A DNA stretch of 5,201 nucleotides from an uncultured Clostridia bacterium (GCA_947383645.1 CANDEH010000133.1:1-5201), one strand, 5' to 3'; positions 1-4,040 are shown, counted from the first letter of the stretch. Numbers and translations are program-made. Notes: generated from the letters alone by a model not told the origin.

Positions 1-1
1 A

Positions 2-511
2 ATCTACATTTTTTCCTCGGCGTTTTCTTGCATTTTATCATTGGCGCTGACAATCTGCGACAGCACTTTCGCCCTGAACAACTCCATCAACAACCTGGGC
101 ATGACCACCATGCAGGGCTTCAACAGCGTCAACCAGGGCCTGTGCAGTCTGGGCAACTCCATGCAGCAGGGCTTCAACGCCACCCAGGTGGCTATGATGC
201 AGGGCCAGAATGCGCTGCAGATGCAGCTTGCCGACTGCTGCTGCAAGACCAACAACAACATCGAGCGGGGGTTCGCTGATGTTGGCTATCGTATGGCCAC
301 CGATACCTGCGCTGTGACTACGGCTATCGCCAACAGCACCCGGGACACCATCGACAACCAGAACAGCAATGCTCGCGCCATCCTGGACGCGCTGAACCAG
401 AACTACATCCGTACTCTGGAGAGCGAGAACCAGTCCCTGAAGCTGTCCGCTTCCCAGGCGCAGCAGAACGCCACCATCGGCGCTATGATCTCCGCCAGCG
501 GCAGCTGCTAA
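2..511 (+). CDS. g1: Cys/Asn/Gln-rich coiled, fibre-like phage-type protein, 5'-partial
   Basis: The frame is open to the left edge, so the N-terminus is probably missing. The only in-frame start codon near the beginning is a TTG at 41 with no Shine-Dalgarno before it. The well-behaved part starts around CDSTFALNNS (about position 56). Then come repeated MQGFN / MQQGFN / MQGQN units; the 12-mer cagggcttcaac occurs at 113-124 and 167-178, an 18-codon period. A CCCKTNNNIE segment (about 236-262), an ATDTCAVTTAIANSTRD segment, and an Asn/Gln-rich helical tail ending in SGSC follow. The polar heptad-like composition suggests a helical coiled coil or fibre. I recall relatives of this type in gut Clostridia phages, usually with a longer N-terminal region, but with no assigned function. 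No signal peptide or membrane anchor can be judged because the start is missing. The first ~45 bases read as hydrophobic residues unlike the rest (see findings). Confidence 0.7.
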   Translation: MYIFSSAFSCILSLALTICDSTFALNNSINNLGMTTMQGFNSVNQGLCSLGNSMQQGFNATQVAMMQGQNALQMQLADCCCKTNNNIERGFADVGYRMATDTCAVTTAIANSTRDTIDNQNSNARAILDALNQNYIRTLESENQSLKLSASQAQQNATIGAMISASGSC

Positions 512-550
512 AACTCCATAGCGAGCAACTTTCCGGTATTTTCGGAATGT

Positions 551-569
551 TCGGCCCCGTGCCGATTTT
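551..569 (+). terminator. Weak hairpin after g1
   Basis: A five-base-pair stem, tcggc (551-555) with gccga (561-565) around a cccgt loop, is followed by TTTT. A similar five-base stem, ttccg (531-535) with cggaa (543-547), lies just upstream. Both are weak alone but sit directly after the g1 stop and before the much stronger hairpin at 577-603, so they may belong to a compound 3' end. Confidence 0.3.
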
Positions 570-576
570 GACAACA

Positions 577-612
577 GCGGCGGGGGTAGTATGCCCTCGC
601 CGCCATCTTTTT
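577..612 (+). terminator. Strong hairpin with T run between g1 and g2
   Basis: Positions 577-586 (gcggcggggg) pair with 594-603 (ccctcgccgc) over ten base pairs with one G-T wobble and a 7-base loop. A short spacer catc and TTTTT (608-612) follow. This has the form of a rho-independent terminator, although the T run begins four bases after the stem. It would end or attenuate g1 transcripts and insulate or tune g2. The only upstream ATG for g2 (591) lies in its loop. Confidence 0.6.
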
Positions 613-1055
613 GGAAAGGACTGATTACTATACCTGAGTATACTGCGAATGCGCCGCAGACCGTAGCGGCCGGTCAGAACGTCCTATTGACAGAAACGCC
701 GATCGCCTGCAACCGTGGATATGTCTGCCACCGGGACGGCAGCGGCATTATTACCCTGCGGGGCATCACCAATCAGTGCCGCGCCCGCTACCGCGTCAGC
801 GCTGACGGCAATATCGCTGTCGCCGCCGGGGGCACCGCTGCCCCGATTTCCGTCTCTCTGGCTATCACCGGGGAACCGCTGAACAGTGCCACCGCTATCG
901 TGACTCCTGCCGCAGTGGGCGACCTGCTCAACGTCCACGCTGAGGCGATCATCGACGTCCCTAAGGGCTGCTGCCTGACTATCGCGCTGGAGAACACCAG
1001 CACCCAGGCGATCACTACGCAGAATGTCAACGTCATTGTTGACCGTATTGCGTGA
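591..1055 (+). CDS. g2: small beta-rich phage-type protein, uncertain start
   Basis: From ATG 591 the product would be 154 residues. The body begins around YTANAPQTVAAGQNVLL and continues with alternating hydrophobic strands, a CNRGYVCHRDGSG segment, an LRGITNQCRARY segment and a GCCLTIALENTS segment near the end. This pattern suggests a compact beta-sandwich. I recall similar proteins next to g1-like proteins in gut Clostridia phages, possibly virion decoration or fibre components, but I cannot name a family. ATG 591 is doubtful because it lies in the loop of a terminator hairpin. A good Shine-Dalgarno, ggaaagga (613-620), sits downstream of it. That site would best serve the in-frame ATA at 630 (9-base spacing) or ATT at 624, giving a product of about 141-143 residues beginning near ITIPEYTAN. 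No standard start codon lies at a suitable distance. There is no signal peptide or membrane segment. g3 begins 14 bases after the stop. Confidence 0.75.
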   Translation: MPSPPSFWKGLITIPEYTANAPQTVAAGQNVLLTETPIACNRGYVCHRDGSGIITLRGITNQCRARYRVSADGNIAVAAGGTAAPISVSLAITGEPLNSATAIVTPAAVGDLLNVHAEAIIDVPKGCCLTIALENTSTQAITTQNVNVIVDRIA

Positions 1056-1069
1056 AAGGAGAGAATGAC

Positions 1070-1528
1070 ATGAAAAGTCTTTATGAGCTGAAGGAAAAGC
1101 TGTGGGAGGAGTTAGAGGAAATTTCCCGCAAGCCTGAGATGGGCGCAGGTGACCTGGAGCTTGCCCACAAGCTTACTGACACCATCAAGAACATCGACAA
1201 AATCTGCGCCTTGGAGGAGCAGGGCAGCTACAGCGAGGCCGGAGATTACGAGGACGGCTCTTATGCCGGCGGCGCCAGCTATGCTAACCGCGGCAAACAC
1301 TACGTCAGAGGCCACTATAGCCGGGAAAGCGGCAGCTACAGCAACGGCCGCTCCAATCGGGGCGGCAATGGCGGAGGCTACAGTTCCCGCCGGGGCGGCG
1401 GCCGTGGAGGCTACAGCCGGGACGATGGCCGAGAGGAAATGATCGAGCACGTCCGCATGGCCATTGATACCGCCCCTGATGAGTACAAGGAGGACATCAA
1501 AAGTTTTTTAAGGGAACTGGAGCAGTGA
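1070..1528 (+). CDS. g3: helix - RGG/YSG-rich disordered - helix protein, phage-type
   Basis: The product has 152 residues. ATG 1070 is preferred over the in-frame GTG 1052 because a clear aaaggag (1055-1061) lies eight bases before it. Residues 1-50 form a charged helical region (LYELKEKLWEELEEI..., then LAHKLTDTIKNIDKI). Residues about 53-120 are low-complexity and rich in Gly, Ser, Tyr and Arg, with RGG and RGGY repeats resembling the RGG boxes of RNA-binding proteins. Residues about 121-152 form a second charged helix ending FLRELEQ. This arrangement recurs, as I recall, in unannotated proteins of Clostridia phages. The function is unknown; nucleic-acid binding or a scaffold role would fit the composition but is not shown. 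It lies between g2 and g4 and is translationally coupled to g4, since its TGA shares a base with the g4 ATG. Confidence 0.8.
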   Translation: MKSLYELKEKLWEELEEISRKPEMGAGDLELAHKLTDTIKNIDKICALEEQGSYSEAGDYEDGSYAGGASYANRGKHYVRGHYSRESGSYSNGRSNRGGNGGGYSSRRGGGRGGYSRDDGREEMIEHVRMAIDTAPDEYKEDIKSFLRELEQ

Positions 1529-1833
1529 TGCTTACAGAGGAGCAGGCAACAGACTGGACGGCTCGCATGGTCAACACCGATGGGCCCACTGGTCCCCATT
1601 GGTCAATAGAACAGACAGAAATTGTTAAAAACCAGCGTGGCATTAATTGGAATGCCCTGGAATTCTGGGTAGCCATGAACATGGTCTATTCGGATTACAG
1701 CGAAGTGTTTAAAACCTATGGCGTACGGGATAAAATTTATTTATATGCCGATATAGCCTATGCATTCCTCGCTGACGCAGACGCTGAACCAGACAAGTTA
1801 GCCAAGTATTATAGCTCCATCATCAGCCACTGA
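1528..1833 (+). CDS. g4: small TGPHW-motif protein of unknown function
   Basis: The product has 101 residues. ATG 1528 overlaps the g3 stop in an ATGA arrangement, with ggag (1519-1522) five bases upstream; the in-frame GTG at 1525 is less well placed. The N-terminal half has the run DGPTGPHWSIEQTEIV (residues 18-33), followed by INWNALEFWVAMNMVYSDYSEVF and a helical C-terminus ending YYSSIISH. I recall short bacterial and phage proteins with the same TGxHW...Q core and W...D.Y pattern, possibly classified as a DUF7841-like family, but I am not certain of that number. It is probably cytoplasmic, all-helical and without a catalytic motif. Codons are visibly more AT-rich than in g1-g3 and the downstream chromosomal genes, consistent with separate acquisition. 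The stop codon is part of the following hairpin. Confidence 0.8.
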   Translation: MLTEEQATDWTARMVNTDGPTGPHWSIEQTEIVKNQRGINWNALEFWVAMNMVYSDYSEVFKTYGVRDKIYLYADIAYAFLADADAEPDKLAKYYSSIISH

Positions 1834-1891
1834 GGGGGGGGCACACGACCCCCTCAGTTCCGTGTGTAATTTCGTGTGCATTTTTGTCTTT
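1829..1891 (+). terminator. Structured end of the g1-g4 operon: hairpin plus pseudoknot-capable downstream repeat
   Basis: Stem 1 pairs 1829-1838 (actgaggggg, containing the g4 TGA) with 1849-1858 (cccccctcagt minus its first base) over ten base pairs, leaving a ten-base loop. Eight loop bases, gcacacga (1841-1848), are perfectly complementary to tcgtgtgc (1872-1879). That second pairing is directly followed by aTTTTTgtcTTT (1880-1891). Stem 1 alone has no T run, whereas stem 2 does. The element may terminate through stem 2, switch between the two stems, or hold both as an H-type pseudoknot. Confidence 0.6.
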
Positions 1892-1946
1892 AAAATCCTC
1901 TGATTTCGAAGTGTGGCCCTTCAAAATCAGAGGATTTTAAAGGGCC
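1888..1946. repeat. Long nested inverted repeat
   Basis: Positions 1888-1906 are the perfect 19-base reverse complement of 1924-1942. The stem continues inward after one C/A mismatch with gaag (1908-1911) and cttc (1919-1922), leaving a 7-base loop. A second, mutually exclusive hairpin pairs ggccctt (1915-1921) with aagggcc (1940-1946), then aaaatc (1923-1928) with gatttt (1933-1938) around agag. Neither strand has a T run after it, so it is not an ordinary terminator. It could be a palindromic repeat, a recombination or attachment site, or an RNA switch; none is proven. Confidence 0.75.
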
Positions 1947-1963
1947 GAATCGATTGCGGCAGT

Positions 1964-2002
1964 AAAAAAATAGAGGAACCCATTGAAAATCAATGGGTTC
2001 CT
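1964..2002 (-). terminator. Rho-independent terminator of the tRNA-Leu operon
   Basis: Positions 1974-1986 (aggaacccattga) pair perfectly with 1990-2002 around an AAA loop, a 13-base-pair stem. On the minus strand it is followed by ctaTTTTTTT (plus-strand A run at 1964-1970). It starts four bases after the encoded CCA end of the CAG tRNA, so it ends the two-tRNA transcript. Confidence 0.9.
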
Positions 2003-2005
2003 AAT

Positions 2006-2093
2006 TGGTGCGCGAGGCGGGACTTGAACCCGCACGTGCGTATTGCACACTAGAACCTGAATCTAGCGAGTCTGCCAATTCCACCACTCGCGC
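2006..2093 (-). tRNA. tRNA-Leu (anticodon CAG)
   Basis: The minus strand folds as a class II tRNA of 88 bases. The acceptor stem pairs GCGCGAG with CTCGCGC, discriminator A, and CCA is encoded (2006-2008). The anticodon stem CTAGA/TCTAG encloses the loop TTCAGGT with anticodon CAG (plus-strand 2057-2059). A long variable arm (GTGC...GCAC) and the T arm GCGGG-TTCAAGT-CCCGC follow. The long variable arm and D-loop pattern are those of leucine tRNA. It reads CUG codons and is the second gene of a two-tRNA transcript. Its 3' end faces the phage-like block. Confidence 0.97.
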
Positions 2094-2117
2094 GTAGCTA
2101 CTGTTCCGCCGGGAAAA

Positions 2118-2202
2118 TGGTGCGAGTGACGGGACTTGAACCCGTACGACGGTTGTCACACGCCCCTCAAACGTGCCTGTCTACCAGTTCCAGCACACTC
2201 GC
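2118..2202 (-). tRNA. tRNA-Leu (anticodon GAG)
   Basis: The minus strand folds as an 85-base class II tRNA. The acceptor stem pairs GCGAGTG with CACTCGC, discriminator A, and CCA is encoded (2118-2120). The anticodon stem CACGT/GCGTG (one wobble at its inner end) encloses the loop TTGAGGG with anticodon GAG. A short variable-arm stem TGAC/GTCG and the T arm ACGGG-TTCAAGT-CCCGT follow. It reads CUC and CUU codons. It is the first gene of the pair, 24 bases upstream of the CAG gene. Confidence 0.96.
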
Positions 2203-2234
2203 ATTCTGTTCTCTCCCCGCGGGACAGCAGGATT

Positions 2235-2263
2235 ATTATAGCCGTTTCCCCACGGTTTGTCAA
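2235..2263 (-). promoter_or_regulatory. Consensus sigma-A promoter of the tRNA-Leu pair
   Basis: On the minus strand TTGACA (plus 2258-2263) and TATAAT (plus 2235-2240) are both perfect consensus hexamers with an exact 17-base spacer. The expected start is about 30 bases before the mature GAG tRNA. Such a near-ideal promoter is typical of stable RNA genes. Confidence 0.93.
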
Positions 2264-2306
2264 CCACTATTTTTCGCCTTTTGCCGCAATTTTCTCTTGT
2301 ACCGCC

Positions 2307-2323
2307 GGGACAGCCGCTGTCCC
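2307..2323. repeat. GGGACAGC palindrome
   Basis: gggacagc-c-gctgtccc is a perfect palindrome with eight-base arms and a one-base centre. It is flanked by accgc (2301-2305) and gcggt (2328-2332), which are also complementary. A third copy of gggacagc lies at 2221-2228, on the other side of the tRNA promoter. The form is that of a repressor operator, but I cannot name the regulator. Confidence 0.45.
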
Positions 2324-2517
2324 TCAAAGCGGTAAAGAGAGAAGATTACCTTCTGTAATGCCAGCGGAAAATTGTCAGACTTTCCATCACAAAATGAATA
2401 TCCACCCACACCTCCCCCGATTTCCGTGGGATCCCCCTGTTTTTTTCTCTGCCGCATTCTACATTTCTTCCCTTTTTCAGCGATCTTCGCCCAAATTTAT
2501 CATGAAAAATTGCCGGC

Positions 2518-2545
2518 TTGACAGATTCCTGCCGCTTTACATAAA
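2518..2545 (+). promoter_or_regulatory. Possible plus-strand promoter upstream of the DnaA boxes
   Basis: A perfect TTGACA (2518-2523) is followed after 16 bases by cataaa (2540-2545), a 4/6 match to the -10 consensus. No plus-strand gene follows before the bidirectional terminator at 2923-2968, so if real it would make a non-coding transcript that crosses the DnaA boxes. This is a weak call. Confidence 0.25.
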
Positions 2546-2573
2546 TTCTGCGATAATTCCTCACAACATCGAG

Positions 2574-2603
2574 TTATACACATTTTCCACACAGTTTTCC
2601 ACA
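2574..2603 (+). promoter_or_regulatory. Cluster of three DnaA-box-like sequences
   Basis: ttatacaca (2574-2582), ttttccaca (2583-2591) and ttttccaca (2595-2603) lie in the same orientation. Each differs from the consensus DnaA box TTATCCACA at one position. The first two abut and the third follows after three bases. An AT-rich stretch (about 2606-2655, ending acaatatatgg) lies immediately beside them. This is the form of a DnaA-binding module: part of an origin, a DnaA-titrating site, or a DnaA-controlled regulatory site. No dnaA or dnaN gene is visible. Confidence 0.55.
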
Positions 2604-2642
2604 CAGCAAAAATCCTTTTATATCAATGGTTTCCATCGATAA

Positions 2643-2735
2643 TTACAATATATGGAATCCCGTGGACCCGCATTTTTCCCATCCATCATCTTCCCGACAT
2701 TTGTTTACATAACGGCACAATTTGCATATATTCAT
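2643..2735 (-). CDS. Probable 30-residue four-cysteine microprotein
   Basis: From ATG at 2735 the product has 30 residues with the pattern C-x2-C-x5-C-x8-C (Cys 4, 7, 13 and 22). It begins MNICKLCRYVNKC and ends in GSTGFHIL before TAA. Spacing and residues resemble small zinc-knuckle-like proteins I recall from gut Clostridia (CxxCRY...C...C), which would bind Zn or Fe. Function is unknown. The same frame is open further upstream to an ATG at 2846 (67 residues), but that extension is Pro-rich and unlike a protein of this family. Weak point: only gaaggg lies directly against the 2735 ATG, so there is no well-spaced Shine-Dalgarno. A TATAAA (plus 2761-2766) could be a -10, but I see no -35. Confidence 0.4.
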   Translation of the reverse strand: MNICKLCRYVNKCREDDGWEKCGSTGFHIL

Positions 2736-3055
2736 CCCTTCGCCGGTTTTTCCGCAGGTTTTTATACGACCCCAAATCCTTACCGCTGCCACATACTGTG
2801 GAGCGGGAGGACACCAAGGCGGCATTTGCGGGGATCTGACAGACATAATGGCCTATGCTGCCGGATTCTCCCAGAAAAACAGACTCACACCCAACATTAC
2901 GATTTGATCCGCACCTTAATAAAAGTCAGAGCGGGAGGCCGATACCCTCGGCGCTCCTGCCCTGACTTCTTTTGGACAGGCTGTGCTGCGACAGGCGACC
3001 ACCGTCCTCCTGCGGCGCTCTCGGGAGCACATACCCCCCCCTTCTTATTTGATGG
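2736..3055. other. Intergenic region before coaW, no gene supported apart from a terminator
   Basis: Apart from the possible N-terminal extension of the Cys4 microprotein and the strong hairpin at 2923-2968, I see no gene or known RNA family here. A plus-strand frame spans much of it (2652-3098), but it lacks a ribosome site and runs antisense over the coaW 3' end. A run of eight C bases lies at 3034-3041, shortly after the coaW stop. Confidence 0.55.
2923..2968 (-). terminator. Strong bidirectional terminator downstream of coaW
   Basis: aagtcag (2923-2929) pairs with ctgactt (2962-2968). After one mismatch, 2931-2937 pairs with 2954-2960 including one wobble. After a one-base bulge, gccga (2938-2942) pairs with tcggc (2948-2952) around a five-base loop. 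On the minus strand the stem is followed by TTTattaagg, the T run being continuous with the two Ts closing the stem, so it can end coaW transcripts about 90 bases past the stop. On the plus strand it is followed by cTTTTgg, so it can also stop transcripts from the left. Confidence 0.85.
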
Positions 3056-3883
3056 CTATGCAAAGGCGGTCAGCGCTGCGCCGATGGAGGTGGCGTAGGT
3101 AGCATTTTCGGGGATGATAAATCGAATCCCCTGGAGACGGGTGAAGAGGTCGAAGCAGGGGCGGCACTGCTCCAGTACCGTCATAAAACCGGTGAGGACC
3201 ACGGTGCCGCACTGCCTGGCCCGGCAGGCAAACACCGCCGAGGTGCCGATGGACTGGAACACCAGATTGACCACGCCGGCGGCGATATCGCTGTGGCTGG
3301 CGTCGTCGGAGAGGTTGCCGAAGTTGGCGGCGGTGATGTCCCCGGGGAGGGTGGAGTAGCCCCCCTTGGTGATGTCCCCCACGTTCAGATCGATCTTGGT
3401 GATATCCCCCTCGCTGCTGAGCTTTTGCAGGAGGTCAAACTTCCGCACGCCGCAGAGCAGGGAGCAGAGGCCCGCCATGGTGCCTCCGCCCACGCCGGAG
3501 CCCCCCAGGTGGATCCGCTCCCCGGTGGCGTTGTCCGCCCAGATAAAGGCGGTGCCGGTGCCCATACTGACCACCACCGCCCGCTCCTGCGCGCTGAGGG
3601 ACAGCCCGCCGGTGCCCACGGCGGTGAACTCCCCCACCGTGGTGGTGGGGATGCCGTAGATATCCCCCTCCACGTAGGAGGCCCCCACGCCGGTGAGCAT
3701 GATCCGCCGGATATCCGAGAGCTGGAGCCTGTGCTCGGTCATAAAGCTCCCCAGAGCTCCGTAGAGGGAGGTGACAGGCCCCTCGGCCTTCACCCGCTGC
3801 ATCCCCAGGATGCTCTGATCCTCCTCCAGCCCCACGATCTTGGTGGTGGAGCCGCCGATGTCGATTCCTAAGATCACAGACAT
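3056..3883 (-). CDS. coaW: Type II pantothenate kinase
   Basis: This 275-residue cytoplasmic enzyme phosphorylates pantothenate with ATP, the first and committed step of coenzyme A synthesis. It has the ASKHA-type fold signature of the eukaryotic-like (Fumble/Staphylococcus) pantothenate kinases: the phosphate-binding loop GIDIGGSTTK (residues 6-15), TGVGASY (64-70), VGEFTAVGTGG (83-93) carrying the likely catalytic Glu85, VVSMGTGTAF (104-113), GGSGVGGGT (127-135), the GDITAANFGN segment (181-190) and a C-terminal ATSIGAALTAF. Length matches the ~267-residue Staphylococcus enzyme. ATG 3883 was chosen because the frame extends upstream without protein-like sequence and a strong agggagg lies seven bases before it. 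Known type II bacterial enzymes are relatively insensitive to CoA feedback; whether this one is cannot be read here. It is divergent from pncB and ends before a strong terminator. Confidence 0.95.
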   Translation of the reverse strand: MSVILGIDIGGSTTKIVGLEEDQSILGMQRVKAEGPVTSLYGALGSFMTEHRLQLSDIRRIMLTGVGASYVEGDIYGIPTTTVGEFTAVGTGGLSLSAQERAVVVSMGTGTAFIWADNATGERIHLGGSGVGGGTMAGLCSLLCGVRKFDLLQKLSSEGDITKIDLNVGDITKGGYSTLPGDITAANFGNLSDDASHSDIAAGVVNLVFQSIGTSAVFACRARQCGTVVLTGFMTVLEQCRPCFDLFTRLQGIRFIIPENATYATSIGAALTAFA

Positions 3884-3917
3884 GGTATCTGCCTCCCTTA
3901 CATGTTTGCTGGCCTTT

Positions 3918-3946
3918 ATAGTAGGGCATTGCGGCGGGAAAGTCAA
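3918..3946 (-). promoter_or_regulatory. Promoter of coaW
   Basis: On the minus strand TTGACT (plus 3941-3946) and TACTAT (plus 3918-3923) are spaced by 17 bases, upstream of the coaW Shine-Dalgarno (plus 3892-3898). The expected leader is about 25-30 bases. One of a divergent promoter pair with pncB. Confidence 0.75.
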
Positions 3947-3991
3947 GCACAGAGTGCGGATCGGAGGAGAGGTTCTTGGGGAATTCTGTGC
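3947..3991. repeat. Inverted repeat between the divergent coaW and pncB promoters
   Basis: gcacaga (3947-3953) and tctgtgc (3985-3991) are perfect reverse complements separated by 31 bases. The left arm abuts the coaW -35 box and the right arm ends eight bases before the pncB -35 box. The placement would suit a factor acting on both promoters, but seven bases at this spacing may be chance. Confidence 0.25.
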
Positions 3992-3999
3992 GGTAGGGG

Positions 4000-4028
4000 T
4001 TGCGAAATTTGGCAAATCGGGCTATACT
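4000..4028 (+). promoter_or_regulatory. Promoter of pncB
   Basis: TTGCGA (4000-4005, 4/6 to consensus) and TATACT (4023-4028, 5/6) are spaced by exactly 17 bases. The predicted start near 4035 leaves a leader of about 47 bases that contains the hairpin at 4041-4062. Confidence 0.75.
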
Positions 4029-4040
4029 AAGGGGGAAAAT

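Larger units (their letters stand above)
1..1833 (+). mobile_element. Probable prophage / phage-remnant cassette of four small genes
   Basis: Four plus-strand genes (g1-g4) follow each other with short or overlapping junctions and share no recognisable metabolic function. Their protein types are, as I recall, frequent in phages and prophages of gut Clostridia: a Cys/Asn/Gln-rich fibre-like protein with a CCC motif, a small beta-rich protein, a Gly/Tyr/Arg-rich protein flanked by charged helices, and a TGPHW-type small protein. The block stops just before a tRNA-Leu 3' end, a common integration site. No integrase, capsid, terminase or tail gene is visible here, so the phage assignment rests on family resemblance and context only. 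The real element, if there is one, extends left of the window. Confidence 0.45.
2203..2642. other. Gene-free region, 440 bases
   Basis: I find no convincing gene here: frames open in this stretch run through tRNA genes or have composition unlike proteins. It holds the tRNA promoter, a GGGACAGC palindrome (2307-2323), a possible plus-strand promoter (2518-2545) and a DnaA-box cluster (2574-2603). Most of 2324-2517 shows nothing I can name. It is more AT-rich than the flanking genes. Confidence 0.7.

Noticed and set aside
38..574. A 178-residue open frame on the minus strand
   Set aside because: Antisense to g1, whose protein has a clear repeat pattern; it runs through the g1-g2 hairpins and resembles no protein.
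568..596. A perfect TTGACA at 568-573 as a promoter for g2
   Set aside because: At 16-18 base spacing there is no -10-like hexamer (tatgcc, atgccc, tgccct), and the space is filled by the terminator stem. The only tagtat is at 13-base spacing.
2136..2642. A 168-residue plus-strand frame
   Set aside because: It starts inside a tRNA gene, crosses the consensus tRNA promoter and the DnaA-box cluster, and lacks a ribosome site.
3034..3041. Run of eight C bases, and eight G bases at 1834-1841, as phase-variable tracts
   Set aside because: Both lie after or at stop codons, outside any reading frame or promoter spacer, so slippage would have no clear effect. The G run belongs to a hairpin stem and loop.
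2652..3098. A 148-residue plus-strand frame
   Set aside because: It lies antisense to the Cys4 microprotein, passes through the strong bidirectional terminator and overlaps the coaW 3' end; its composition is not protein-like.
3293..3871. A 192-residue open frame on the plus strand
   Set aside because: Antisense to coaW with His/Gly/Pro-rich repetitive composition and no ribosome site; a shadow.
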